64,000 nt of DNA from Hyphomicrobium denitrificans 1NES1. Its GTDB lineage: Bacteria; Pseudomonadota; Alphaproteobacteria; Rhizobiales; Hyphomicrobiaceae. The stretch covers positions 2,418,001 to 2,482,000 of the forward strand of contig NC_021172.1 of the NCBI RefSeq assembly GCF_000230975.2, in the 5' to 3' direction. The position numbers and the translations under genes are program-made. The notes under the pieces were generated by a model. That model searched no databases. It had not been told where the DNA came from and was given only the letters and a program-made list of their open reading frames with translations. This document shows, piece by piece, positions 16,696 to 26,112 of this stretch (positions are counted from its first letter, which is position 1; every line of letters begins with the position of its first letter).

Positions 16696-17346
16696 ATGTC
16701 GTCACCCTGGGTTTCCGCAGTCAATGCATCGATTCTTCTTCGCGAGGTGGTCGCCGGGGCGGGCCATGCTGGGGCTGCTGTCGGCTTCGGTCTGGCGCTG
16801 GCGGCGCAGACGACGAGGGCAGCAGCGTCGCGCGATGCCATGCTGTTGTGGGTGCGTGAAGCCGTCGCCGTAGTGGAAACCGGAGACGTCTATGGTCCTG
16901 GACTGATCGCTCTCGGGCTGTCTCCCAATAACTGCATCGTCGTCGAGGCGCGCACACCCGCCGATGCCCTGCGCGCTACTCTTGAAGGGGCGCGTTGCGC
17001 GGCGCTGAGTGTCGTCATCCTGGAAACGGTCGCTCCCATCGATCTGACGGCCAGCCGAAGATTGAAACTGGCTGCGGAGAAGTCCGGTGTCGAGATCGTG
17101 CTCATTCGATACGGCGGCCGCATCGCGCCCAATGCCGCGCAAATCCGCTGGCGTGTGCAGGGTATGCCTCAATCGAAGCCGGACGGCACACGGCGGCCGA
17201 CCTTCAAGGCGGTTGTGCTGAAAAGCTCGTCGGGTCTCGACGGAAGAAATTGCATCGTGGAGTGGGATCATGAACGACGATGCTTCGTGCAGACGGTATC
17301 TGTGTCTGTGGATGCCGTTCCTGTCGTCGGATCGTTGGCAGCATGA
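16696..17346 (+). CDS. imuA: ImuA, SOS mutagenesis accessory protein
   Basis: This 216-residue RecA-related accessory protein is the first gene of the mutagenesis cassette. Family signs are the N-terminal hydrophobic glycine/alanine-rich strand GFGLALAAQ, then LLWVREA, YGPGLIALGL (about 74-83) and VILETVAPIDLTASRRLKLAAEKSGV (109-134). ImuA is thought to link ImuB and DnaE2 to RecA during error-prone repair. The ATG at 16696 has no good ribosome site; the true start may differ by a few codons. The gene overlaps imuB by 77 bases. Confidence 0.85.
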   Translation: MSSPWVSAVNASILLREVVAGAGHAGAAVGFGLALAAQTTRAAASRDAMLLWVREAVAVVETGDVYGPGLIALGLSPNNCIVVEARTPADALRATLEGARCAALSVVILETVAPIDLTASRRLKLAAEKSGVEIVLIRYGGRIAPNAAQIRWRVQGMPQSKPDGTRRPTFKAVVLKSSSGLDGRNCIVEWDHERRCFVQTVSVSVDAVPVVGSLAA

Positions 17347-18811
17347 AAACCGAAGTGACGACGGCCGTCCGATGGTTTTCGTTGCCAAAGCGAAGGGTGT
17401 TTCGCAGCTGGCGGCCGTCGATGCGCATGCCCGGTCGCTTGGCCTGCAAGCCGGTATGGCGCTTGCCGATGCGCGGGCACGTCTTCCTCGCATCCGTGCG
17501 ATCGCTGCCAATCCCTTGGCGGATGCGGCTTTCATCGCACATCTTGCCGATCTGGCTGTAGCTTTTACGCCATCGGTTGCCCTGGATCCGCCGGACGGTC
17601 TCGCGCTCGACATCACGGGATGCAGTCATCTCTTTGCAGGAGAGGCGATGCTTGCCGTACGCCTGCAGAAGGTTTTGCATGCCGCCGGCATCTCGGCCGC
17701 AAAACTTGCAATCGCTCCAACACCCGACATGGCGCGCGCTCTGGCGCGCTTCTCTCCCGTCAATCCCTGCTTTGCCGAAGACGATACGCTCGTGCGTGCG
17801 CTGCCCGTCGCGGCGCTCGAATGCGCTGAAGAAGATGCAACGGCCTTGCGGCGCGCCGGCCTGAAGACCATCGCCGAAATCGCCGACCGGCCATCGCTGC
17901 TGTTCGCCGCGCGTTTCACATCGGCGTTCACGGCAAAACTCGCTCGCGTGCTCGGCGAAGAGGACAGGCGCATCTCTCCTCTCCGTGAACCGGTTCCTTA
18001 CAGAGCCGAATTGCGCTGCGCCGAACCCGTCGCCAGTCACGATGTCATCGCGGGCATGCTTGCCGATCTGGCCGCGTCCGTCTGCGATCAGTTGGCTGCG
18101 CGAAGCGTCGGGGGACGCATCTTCGAAGGTATGTTTTTGCGGGCAGATGGCGCCGTCCGCCGCATCCGCGTCGAAACCAGCCGCCCGACGCGCGATCCCA
18201 AGGTCATCTTGCGCCTCTACCGCGATCGTCTCGATGCGCTTGCCGATCCTCTCGATCCTGGTTTCGGCTTCGATCTGATCTGCTTCGAAGCAGTGCGAGT
18301 CGAGCCGTGGATGGAGAGCCAAGGCACATTCAATGCGCAGGACGACCAGAAAGATAAGGTCGCTCAGCTTGTCGACCGGCTGAGCACCATGTTCGGACGC
18401 GAGCGCGTGATGCGATTGCAGCCGATCGATAGCCATATCCCGGAACGAGCGCAGACCGTGGTTCCAGCGACATTTCCTGCGCCCCCGCACGAGTGGGAGC
18501 ATGGCGCGATCTGCAGCACGGCGGGTTTGCGTCCACCGCTGATCTATGCGCGTCCACACCCGATCGATGTCGAAGCCGGTGACAACAATAGGCCGGAAAG
18601 CATCCGCTGGCGTCGCGTCACGCATCGCATTGCGAATGCGAACGGCCCCGAGCGGATTGCCGAAGAATGGTGGCGCCCGCCGTCAGGTTATGGCACGCGC
18701 GACTACTATCGCGTCGAAAGCTCGAATGGGCACCGCTTCTGGATTTTTCGGGCGGCCGCAACAGCGATCGGCGAACGGCAGAGATGGTTTCTGCATGGAG
18801 TTTTTCCATGA
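17270..18811 (+). CDS. imuB: ImuB, Y-family polymerase-like clamp adaptor
   Basis: The product has 513 residues. ImuB is a catalytically inactive Y-family polymerase that bridges DnaE2 to the sliding clamp during SOS mutagenesis. The N-terminus RRYLCLWMPFLSSDRW (8-23) is the family start; the palm acidic residues of active Y polymerases are not evident (ALDITGCSHLF near 108-118 keeps only D). The fingers/thumb region contains LARFSPVNP and LRRAGLKTIAEIADRP (helix-hairpin-helix). The start lies inside imuA and the stop overlaps dnaE2 as ATGA, so the three genes are coupled and share the LexA box. Confidence 0.9.
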   Translation: MNDDASCRRYLCLWMPFLSSDRWQHENRSDDGRPMVFVAKAKGVSQLAAVDAHARSLGLQAGMALADARARLPRIRAIAANPLADAAFIAHLADLAVAFTPSVALDPPDGLALDITGCSHLFAGEAMLAVRLQKVLHAAGISAAKLAIAPTPDMARALARFSPVNPCFAEDDTLVRALPVAALECAEEDATALRRAGLKTIAEIADRPSLLFAARFTSAFTAKLARVLGEEDRRISPLREPVPYRAELRCAEPVASHDVIAGMLADLAASVCDQLAARSVGGRIFEGMFLRADGAVRRIRVETSRPTRDPKVILRLYRDRLDALADPLDPGFGFDLICFEAVRVEPWMESQGTFNAQDDQKDKVAQLVDRLSTMFGRERVMRLQPIDSHIPERAQTVVPATFPAPPHEWEHGAICSTAGLRPPLIYARPHPIDVEAGDNNRPESIRWRRVTHRIANANGPERIAEEWWRPPSGYGTRDYYRVESSNGHRFWIFRAAATAIGERQRWFLHGVFP

Positions 18812-21800
18812 CGTCCTATGCCGAACTCGCCACGACCACGAATTTCTCATTTCTGCGCGGGGCCTCTCATCCCGAGGATCTTGTCGTGCGGGCCGTTCTT
18901 CTTGGGTACACGGGAATCGGTATCGCTGATTGCAACACGCTTGCGGGCGTCGTCAGGGCTTACGGCGCTTTGCAAGACTTGCGGCGCGACGGATTGCCTG
19001 CGCCGCAAAAAGTCCGCGAAGGTTCCAGTCCTGGCGAGTACGCTTGGATTGAAGATGCCAAGTCGGGCGATTGGGCCGACATTCCGGAAGCCGTCAAAGC
19101 TCGCGCAAAGAGCTTCAAGCTGCTCGTCGGCGTACGTCTTGTATTCATCGACGGCACGCCGGACATTATCGCTTATCCGGAAAATCGCACGGGCTGGGCA
19201 CGGCTCTGCCGCCTGCTCACGCAAGGAAAGCTCCAGGCAAAAAAAGGCGAATGCAATCTTCGGCGCGAGGACTTGCTGTCCGACTGCGCGGGCCTCCTTC
19301 TTATTGTCATTCCGCCGCCAGCGCTCGATGGCCTCGAAACACATCTTCACGCCGTCGCAAAGGCCGCGCCCGGAAATGTCTGGCTTGGAGCCGCCCTGCA
19401 TTTGAAAGGAGATGACCGCCACGTTCTGCACCGGCTGAGCGGCGTTGCAGCCTCTACGAACGTGCCGCTGATTGCCGTCAATGACGTGCTGTACGACACG
19501 CCAGAGCAACGGCCGGTCCAGGATATTTTGACGTGCATCCGTGAAGGTCTGCGTATCGAGATGGCTGGCACGCGGCTCGAAGCCAACGCCGAGCGCCACC
19601 TTAAGCCGCCTGCGGACATGGCACAGCTTTTCCGCGACTGTCCATCCGCCATCGCCGCTACGCAGGATCTGCTTCAGCGCGTCTCCTTTTCTCTCGGCGA
19701 TCTCAAGTATGAGTATCCCGACGAGCCTGTGCCGTCCGGCTGGACTTCGCAAGGATGGCTCGATCATTTGACCTGGAAGAAAGCGCACGTGCGCTATCCG
19801 GATGGTGTCCCGGACAAGGTGCGGCAACAATTAGAAGATGAACTGAAGCTCATCACCCAGCTCGATTACGCACCGTACTTCCTTACGGTCTATGACGTCG
19901 TTCGCTACGCCAAGGAAAAGGGCATTCTTTGTCAGGGGCGCGGCTCGGCCGCGAATTCCGCCGTCTGCTATGTGCTCGGCATCACATCGGTCGATCCGGA
20001 GCAGCATAACCTGCTCTTTGCACGTTTCATTTCGAACGAGCGACGCGAGCCCCCGGACATTGACGTCGATTTCGAGCACCAACGGCGCGAGGAAGTCATA
20101 CAATACATCTATAAGCGCTATGGCCGCGAGCGTGCGGGGCTGGTCGCAACCGTGATCCGCTATCGCCCGCGCAGCGCCATCCGGGAGGTCGGCAAAGCTC
20201 TCGGTCTGAGCGAAGATATCACCAGCCGCATCGCGGGGACCGTGTGGGGAAGCGGGGGTTCGAAACTGTCCGAAGCGCATCTCCGGCAAGCCGGCATTGA
20301 CCATCGCAATCCGGTCATCAGCCAAGCCATCGCGTTTGCGACGCGCATCCTCGGTTTTCCGCGCCATCTCTCCCAGCATGTCGGCGGCTTCGTGCTGGCG
20401 CGCGGACGGCTGGATGAGATCGTCCCTATCGGCAATGCCGCGATGGACAAGCGGACTTTCATCGAATGGGACAAGGACGACATCGACGTTCTCCGCCTGA
20501 TGAAAGTCGACGTTCTCGCACTGGGCATGCTGACATGCATTCGCAAGGCGTTCGACCTGATCCGCACGCACGAAGGCGAGAACTTCGATCTTGCCGCCCT
20601 TCCTGCCGAACAGCAGGATGTCTACGAAATGCTTCAGAAAGGCGATTCGATCGGCGTCTTTCAGGTCGAGAGCCGAGCACAGATCAACATGCTGCCGCGC
20701 CTGAAACCGAAGGAGTTTTACGATCTCGTCATCCAGGTCGCGATCGTGCGGCCGGGACCGATCCAAGGCGACATGGTGCACCCCTATTTGCGCCGCCGGA
20801 AAAATCGGCAAGAGGTGACGTTTCCTCATCCGAATCCTCCGCACGATCCGAACGAACTTCACAACGTGCTGTCGCGCACGCTCGGCGTTCCGCTCTTTCA
20901 AGAGCAGGCGATGCAGCTCGCCATGGTGGCGGCCAAATTCACCGACGCCGAAGCCAATCAGCTTCGCCGCGCGATGGCAACGTTCCGCAACGCCGGCACG
21001 ATCCATAAATTCGAGTCGATGCTCGTCGAGCGTATGGTCGAACGCGGCTATGATCGTGATTTCGCACAGCGCTGCTTCGAGCAGATCAAAGGCTTCGGCG
21101 AATATGGCTTTCCGGAAAGCCACGCAGCCGCGTTTGCCAGACTCGTCTATATCTCCGCGTTCATCAAACGTCGCTATCCGGCCGCCTTTGCCTGTGCGCT
21201 CCTGAATTCGCAACCCATGGGATTTTATGCTCCGGCGCAGATCGTGCGCGACGCGCGCGACCACGGCGTCGACGTCTATCCGATTGATGTCAATGCGAGC
21301 GATTGGGACAACACGTTATGTGCAGGCGCTGACGGTAGAACGGCGCTGCGTCTCGGTTTCCGGCAAATCGACGGATTGTCGGAGACGTGGTGCAAACGAC
21401 TGATCGATCTGCGCCGGAACGGATATGCCGACCTCGATAGTCTGGCGCGGCGCACACGCCTGCCGCAGCGGGCGCTTCGCTTGCTTGCCGATGCCGATTG
21501 CTTCCGCTCCGTTGGCATCCATCGCCGGGATGCGTTGTGGGCGGCGCGACGTTTGCCGGAAGCAGACAAGTTGCCGTTGTTCGCAGCTGCGCGCGAACCG
21601 GACCTAGGCGAGGAACCCGATGCACAGTTGTCGCCAATGTCGCTTGGCGAAAACATCGCAGTGGACTACCAGACCACCCGATTGTCGCTCAAAGGCCATC
21701 CGATGGAATGGCTGCGCGCTATATTCCGGAGCGAAGGCATTGCCTCCTGTGCCGAGCTTACGACTCAGTGTGACGGCAGCCGAGGACGAGTTGCAGGCGT

Positions 21801-22155
21801 CGTGCTCGTGCGTCAGCGGCCGGGCAAGGGGAATGCCATCTTTATAACTTTGGAGGACGAGACGGGAATTACGAACGCGGTGCTTTGGATGCGCACGTTC
21901 GAGAAGTTCCGCAAGGAGGTTATGGGCGGCCGGCTGCTGCTGATCGAAGGCAAGGTGCAGCGTAGTCCCGAAAACGTCATCCATCTCATGGCGGCGCGCA
22001 TCATCGACCGGACGGCGGAGCTTGCGCGCCTTTCGGACACGCATAAGCCGACGATAGAGTTGTCGAGCGCCGACGAATTCCTGCATCCGCAGGCCTCACG
22101 CACCCATCATCCCCGCAACGTCCGCATTCTGCCGGGATCGCGGGACTTTCATTGA
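18808..22155 (+). CDS. dnaE2: error-prone DNA polymerase DnaE2
   Basis: The product has 1115 residues, a C-family polymerase used for translesion synthesis after DNA damage. Order: PHP domain (1-~270, beginning YAELATTTNFSFLRGASHPE), polymerase palm with the catalytic acids PDIDVDF (D417, D419, D421), fingers with QHVGGFVLARG and FPESHAAAFARLVY, helix-hairpin-helix near 930-960, and an OB fold near 990-1090 (RGRVAGVVLVRQRPG). The ATG overlaps the imuB stop. DnaE2 lacks a proofreading function and needs ImuB for clamp binding. The C-terminal peptide ends SRDFH, the usual end for this family. Confidence 0.95.
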   Translation: MTSYAELATTTNFSFLRGASHPEDLVVRAVLLGYTGIGIADCNTLAGVVRAYGALQDLRRDGLPAPQKVREGSSPGEYAWIEDAKSGDWADIPEAVKARAKSFKLLVGVRLVFIDGTPDIIAYPENRTGWARLCRLLTQGKLQAKKGECNLRREDLLSDCAGLLLIVIPPPALDGLETHLHAVAKAAPGNVWLGAALHLKGDDRHVLHRLSGVAASTNVPLIAVNDVLYDTPEQRPVQDILTCIREGLRIEMAGTRLEANAERHLKPPADMAQLFRDCPSAIAATQDLLQRVSFSLGDLKYEYPDEPVPSGWTSQGWLDHLTWKKAHVRYPDGVPDKVRQQLEDELKLITQLDYAPYFLTVYDVVRYAKEKGILCQGRGSAANSAVCYVLGITSVDPEQHNLLFARFISNERREPPDIDVDFEHQRREEVIQYIYKRYGRERAGLVATVIRYRPRSAIREVGKALGLSEDITSRIAGTVWGSGGSKLSEAHLRQAGIDHRNPVISQAIAFATRILGFPRHLSQHVGGFVLARGRLDEIVPIGNAAMDKRTFIEWDKDDIDVLRLMKVDVLALGMLTCIRKAFDLIRTHEGENFDLAALPAEQQDVYEMLQKGDSIGVFQVESRAQINMLPRLKPKEFYDLVIQVAIVRPGPIQGDMVHPYLRRRKNRQEVTFPHPNPPHDPNELHNVLSRTLGVPLFQEQAMQLAMVAAKFTDAEANQLRRAMATFRNAGTIHKFESMLVERMVERGYDRDFAQRCFEQIKGFGEYGFPESHAAAFARLVYISAFIKRRYPAAFACALLNSQPMGFYAPAQIVRDARDHGVDVYPIDVNASDWDNTLCAGADGRTALRLGFRQIDGLSETWCKRLIDLRRNGYADLDSLARRTRLPQRALRLLADADCFRSVGIHRRDALWAARRLPEADKLPLFAAAREPDLGEEPDAQLSPMSLGENIAVDYQTTRLSLKGHPMEWLRAIFRSEGIASCAELTTQCDGSRGRVAGVVLVRQRPGKGNAIFITLEDETGITNAVLWMRTFEKFRKEVMGGRLLLIEGKVQRSPENVIHLMAARIIDRTAELARLSDTHKPTIELSSADEFLHPQASRTHHPRNVRILPGSRDFH

Positions 22156-22216
22156 TCCGCTTCAAGAGCGCCCTACTAAAGCAACTCGGAGTTGCAGTCC
22201 CGCTTCGGGTCATTCG

Positions 22217-22333
22217 CGACTGGCGATATGCAGCTGCGCGCCAGCCGTCGAATTTCAATTCGTGAATCCAATCCGGGTCCACCGGCACAGACGTCGCCAG
22301 CGCGGACGCCATCGACGCAATAAAAGAAAATCG
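22217..22333 (-). pseudogene. ATP-dependent DNA ligase fragment (LigC/LigD type)
   Basis: About 39 codons on the minus strand read RFSFIASMASALAT, then DPDWIHELKFDGWRA, which is the start of the ligase catalytic domain (family pattern FI.PMLA ... WIHE.KFDGYR, where K is the adenylated lysine). Beyond that the frame turns into unrelated residues, and there is no full ligase. It is a remnant lying between dnaE2 and the zinc-finger gene. In related genomes ligase genes can lie near repair cassettes; here only the scrap remains. Confidence 0.65.
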
Positions 22334-22531
22334 CCCCTTCGCCTTCAGGCAAAAGCATCGGGATGCGTCTCTCAATCCTCGCTGTTACAAAATTTCGTCA
22401 ATCCGCCGGTAAATTCGGCTTTGGTCGGGCTGACGGCGGGACAACAGCCATCTAAGATGCAGGCACTCGTTTGGTCCGCCGCGCCGGCACCTTCAAGGAC
22501 GGAATGCGCGTAGGGCTATTGGAGGTGGCCA

Positions 22532-22774
22532 ATGTCCTATGTCCAGACAACCGATACGACGTGCCGCACCTGCAGCGGCACGGGTTTCATCTTTCGCGGA
22601 CAGACGATGAGGCATGAAATCCAGCGCATGCGGAACGGCGTCACCAAGAAGGAAATCTACTTCTCCCGCCTGAGGAACCTTTGTCCGGAGTGCATGGGCT
22701 CCGGTGTCACCCTTCCGCGCGAGGTTCAGCGCACGCCGTGGGAACTGGCGTTTCAAATCGTCAGTTCCAAGTGA
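22532..22774 (+). CDS. small protein with two DnaJ-type zinc-binding motifs
   Basis: The product has 80 residues. ATG 22532 has GGAGGTGG six bases upstream, an excellent ribosome site. Two cysteine motifs CRTCSGTG (11-18) and CPECMGSG (51-58) match the CxxCxGxG zinc motifs of DnaJ's central domain and together would bind one zinc ion. The segment between is basic (MRHEIQRMRNGVTKKE). No J domain is present. Such free-standing mini zinc proteins may bind proteins or nucleic acid; function unknown. It stands alone downstream of the dnaE2 locus. Confidence 0.7.
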   Translation: MSYVQTTDTTCRTCSGTGFIFRGQTMRHEIQRMRNGVTKKEIYFSRLRNLCPECMGSGVTLPREVQRTPWELAFQIVSSK

Positions 22775-23237
22775 TGTGCCAATAGCGAAACTGTATGCCT
22801 GTGGTCACTTCCGAAGCCCGTGCCGCATGTCTGCGTACCGCGCTTGCAGTTGTTCCCACGTGCTGTCGCCGGATGCGGTGAACTTCGCTCGGTTCATCAC
22901 GAGGTCATGGCAAGTTTAACCAGACAATCTCCATGCGCCACACGAGAAGTTCGCAGCAGTGTTATTGCAGCCGAGGCTGCGAGAAACTTCCAGACTTCGA
23001 GGTGGCGCCTTCGCGCCCATGTCGCGCCCAGCCAGAACCCGGCGAGGTGAAGGGTGACGAGTTCGCGACTGTATATTCCGAGTTGGCGATGTAGATCTGC
23101 GCCCACCACCCCATCGCCGGACCTTGAGCGTGTTGTAGCAAGGGACTGTGAAGTTATAGGTCCCCGCCATGGCGTAGAACGAGGCCAAGAGGACGTCGCC
23201 TCCTGGCCTCGTGCGAGTTTTGCTCGTGCATGAAGCC
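22775..23237. other. intergenic, one doubtful 30-codon frame
   Basis: 463 bases between the zinc-motif gene and the permease. A minus-strand frame at 22805-22897 (ATG AAC ... TGA) encodes 30 residues with a helix-like WEQLQARYADMR, but it has no ribosome site. Longer frames here look like random open frames in high-GC DNA. No terminator was recognised. Confidence 0.35.
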
Positions 23238-25019
23238 TCAACCCGCCAACTGGAAGAACCAGTTAGCGATGAGGACGACACAAACGCCGGCCAGCAACAC
23301 GAGATAGGGCAGGATGCCGGCCTTGCGCGCTTGAATGCTATTGGCGGTGAGGTTCAGGTCGTCGAGCATGTGCTGCGGGAACTGGCCCCGGTCCTGAACG
23401 TAGTGGCGGAAGATAAAGACGGGAATGATCAGCGCCGCCGCGATCGCCGCCGAGGTCAGCGCCATCGGGTTCCAGACCTTCGCGCCGGCCCCCATGAACG
23501 CCGCATTGACGAAGGAGAACAAAGTGCCAAGCGCAAGGAGGAGCGTCGGCGCCTTGAACGGCCGCGTAATATGGCCGTTGTCGATGCGATGCAGCCAGCC
23601 GGAGTTCAGGTTCAGGAAGTTGAAGATGATGTAGCAGCAGTTCGAGACCGCGAGGATGAAGAAGAAGCTCGTCGCATCGGCCGCGGCGATCGCAAGCAGG
23701 CCGAGATTGAAGATGAGGTCCGTCCACATCGCATGGGTCGGTGCGCCGTGACTATTGACATGGTCGAGGTAGCGGGGAAGCCAGCCGTCGACGGAACCCT
23801 GATACAAAGTACGCGACGAGCCTGCCATCGCCGTCATGATCGACAGCATCAGGGCAAGGATCATCAACATGACCATGATGTTGACGAGGAAGCCGCTGCC
23901 CCCGACCATCTTTGCCATCGCGTCGGCAACGCCGGAACCATCGACGATCGGCCCGGCGAGCATGCCGTCGAGGCCAAGGACGCCCTGGAACGTGAAAGGC
24001 ACCAGCGTATAGAGCAGCAGGCAAAGGAGACCGGAATAGAAGATCGCCTTGAACGTATCGGTCTTCGGATCCTTGAATTCACTGGTGTAGCAAATGGCCG
24101 TCTCGAACGCATACGTCGACCACGCCGCAATGAACATGCCTCCGAGGACCAGGGTCCAACCGTTGATGTCCCATGGACCCGTCTCGGGAAGGGCGGCCGC
24201 CTTCAACGGTGCGAGCGGGGAATAATTCGACCAGTCGATCTGGCCGGTGAGGATCGGCACCACGCCGACGATCAGCATCGGGACGATCACGAGCAACCCG
24301 ATGTATTTCTGGACATTCGCGGTGCCCAGAATACCGCGATGCTGAATGGCGAAGGTGATGAGCATAAGCACCGCACCGATGAAGAACACGGCATTGAGCG
24401 AGAAGGTCACCGGACCGAGGCTCTGTGAGAACAGGGTCCAGGTGCGTATGGTCGGCGTCAGCGCACTGACGCCGTCCAGCGCCAGCAGGGCGCTGATGGC
24501 ATCGGTGGCCGTCTTTCCGGAGTTGGCTGCCAGCCATTCGGCGACCCGCGGACTATCGGCCGTGATCGATCCCGCATGGGCCTGCGCCCAAGCCAGCACC
24601 TGTGGAGAATCTGCAGCGGGGATCGGCCCGATGGCATTCAAGATGTAGGCGGCGGCAATGGAGCATCCGAGCGAAAGAACGGGCGTCCACGCCAGCCAAT
24701 TGCACCACACCGAAAGCGGCGCGATGATCTTTGAATAGCGGACCCAGGCCGCAGCGCCATAAATGGATGCGCCGCCCGATTTGTTCGGAAACAAACCGGC
24801 GATCTCGGCATACGTGAACGATTGAACGAATCCCATCACCATCGAGGCCGCCCACACGACGAAGGCAACCTTGCCCGTCATGCCTGCAATGCCGCCAATC
24901 GAGAACAGCACCAGCGCCGGCACGCCACTGGCAACCCAGAACGCGCCCCTCCAATCGATGGATCGAACCAGTTCCTTCGGGACCTGTCCTCCCGAAATGT
25001 CTGCGACTTCAACCGTCAT
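23238..25019 (-). CDS. APC-superfamily permease, probable methylated-amine or amino-acid transporter
   Basis: This 593-residue inner-membrane transporter has about twelve to fourteen helices. The N-terminal part shows the APC pattern: a glycine-rich first helix (FSIGGIAGMTGKVAFVVWA), the following QSFTYAEIAGLFPNKSGGASIYGAAAW segment (family motif AE(L/I)..l.P.sGG.Y) and later FETAICYTSEFKDPK and MTAMAGSSRTLYQGSVDGWLP. It is the last gene of the dimethylamine operon, 125 bases after etfA, so uptake of dimethylamine or a related amine is the most likely role. Substrate assignment rests on position only. A 60-residue loop near 128-200 is longer than usual for the family. Confidence 0.75.
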   Translation of the reverse strand: MTVEVADISGGQVPKELVRSIDWRGAFWVASGVPALVLFSIGGIAGMTGKVAFVVWAASMVMGFVQSFTYAEIAGLFPNKSGGASIYGAAAWVRYSKIIAPLSVWCNWLAWTPVLSLGCSIAAAYILNAIGPIPAADSPQVLAWAQAHAGSITADSPRVAEWLAANSGKTATDAISALLALDGVSALTPTIRTWTLFSQSLGPVTFSLNAVFFIGAVLMLITFAIQHRGILGTANVQKYIGLLVIVPMLIVGVVPILTGQIDWSNYSPLAPLKAAALPETGPWDINGWTLVLGGMFIAAWSTYAFETAICYTSEFKDPKTDTFKAIFYSGLLCLLLYTLVPFTFQGVLGLDGMLAGPIVDGSGVADAMAKMVGGSGFLVNIMVMLMILALMLSIMTAMAGSSRTLYQGSVDGWLPRYLDHVNSHGAPTHAMWTDLIFNLGLLAIAAADATSFFFILAVSNCCYIIFNFLNLNSGWLHRIDNGHITRPFKAPTLLLALGTLFSFVNAAFMGAGAKVWNPMALTSAAIAAALIIPVFIFRHYVQDRGQFPQHMLDDLNLTANSIQARKAGILPYLVLLAGVCVVLIANWFFQLAG

Positions 25020-25144
25020 GATTTCCCTCCGCTGAATTGATCTTTTCTATTTGCGTCGAAATGAGCGTTTCTAGGCTTCAGCTTGCCGAGCAAACCCTCA
25101 TTAGTGCTCCTTCATTTTTCTGCTTTAGGTAGGTCTTGTGGTGA

Positions 25145-26110
25145 TCAGTTGAATTGGGCTTCGAGCTCCTTCGCGAATTCGAAGAGATCCATGCAGACGC
25201 CGTAGGTCGCGACGTTGAAGATCGGCGCTTCGGGATCGGTGTTGATGGCGATGATGGTGTCGATGTGCTTCATGCCGTAGAGATGCTGGACGGCGCCCGA
25301 GATGCCGAGCGCGACGTAGACCTTGCAGGCGCTCGCGACCTTGCCGGATTGGCCGACCTGATGCGGCTTCGGCAGCCAGCCGGAATCGACGATCGGGCGC
25401 GAGCAGCCGAAGGTGAATCCGAGCCGCCCGGCGAGTTGCTCGAAGCGCGGCAGGTTATCTTTCTCCTGGATGCCGCGGCCCACCGAGAGAATGTATTCCG
25501 CTTTCGAGATGTCGATGTCCGACTGCGGCGCCTCGATGTAGCCGGTATGCTGCATGCTCTCGGCGGCCTTGCCGAGATCGGGCTCGAACGTCGTCCGCTG
25601 CGCATTGCCCTTGGCGTCGGGAACCGGATAGGTCGCGCCGCGCAACGCCAGGACGACGATCTTGCGCTCCGGGAATGCGACTTCGAGGTTGACCTTGTTG
25701 CCGTAGGCGCCGCGCGTCGCGACAACCCCGTTGGCGTCGGCGGAAAGCGCCAGCACGTCGCTCGCAAAGCCGGCGCCGAGCCGGGCCGCAACGGCCGCGG
25801 CACACGCCATGCCGTTGACGGTGTGCCCGAGCAAGATCAGCTCGGGGGTGTATTTTTTGCCGAGTTCGAGAACGCATTCTTCGTAGATATGCGGATCGAA
25901 GTGATCGGCCGGCGCCTTGACCGACACGATCTCGTCGACACCGGCGAGGTCGAGCGAGTCGGCGATTGCGGCAATGTCGTTGCCAATCACGGCAACGACG
26001 ACGGGGCCGCCAAGCGCCGCCTTGACCGATTGCGCGGCGCCGATCGCTTCCCGCGTGATGTCGCGAACCACGCCGTTCAGGTGTTCGGCAACGATGAGGA
26101 TTCCCGCCAT
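25145..26110 (-). CDS. etfA: electron transfer flavoprotein alpha subunit
   Basis: This 321-residue FAD-binding subunit receives electrons from dimethylamine dehydrogenase together with EtfB. Domain I covers 1-190. The FAD domain (195-321) has the signatures SVGRGIQEKDN, FGCSRPIVDSGWLP, QVGQSGKVASACKVYVALGISGAVQHLYGM and AINTDPEAPIFNVATYGV (short parts: GQSGK, GISGA, NTDPEAPIF). It starts two bases after the stop of the fusion gene, so translation is coupled. The matching EtfB is not a separate gene but the C-terminal part of that fusion protein. Confidence 0.93.
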   Translation of the reverse strand: MAGILIVAEHLNGVVRDITREAIGAAQSVKAALGGPVVVAVIGNDIAAIADSLDLAGVDEIVSVKAPADHFDPHIYEECVLELGKKYTPELILLGHTVNGMACAAAVAARLGAGFASDVLALSADANGVVATRGAYGNKVNLEVAFPERKIVVLALRGATYPVPDAKGNAQRTTFEPDLGKAAESMQHTGYIEAPQSDIDISKAEYILSVGRGIQEKDNLPRFEQLAGRLGFTFGCSRPIVDSGWLPKPHQVGQSGKVASACKVYVALGISGAVQHLYGMKHIDTIIAINTDPEAPIFNVATYGVCMDLFEFAKELEAQFN

Positions 26111-26112
26111 GG

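Noticed and set aside
23211..24428. 405-codon plus-strand frame opposite the permease
   Set aside because: It mirrors the permease codons and is rich in Arg/Glu/Asp/His, as expected for the antisense of a membrane protein gene.
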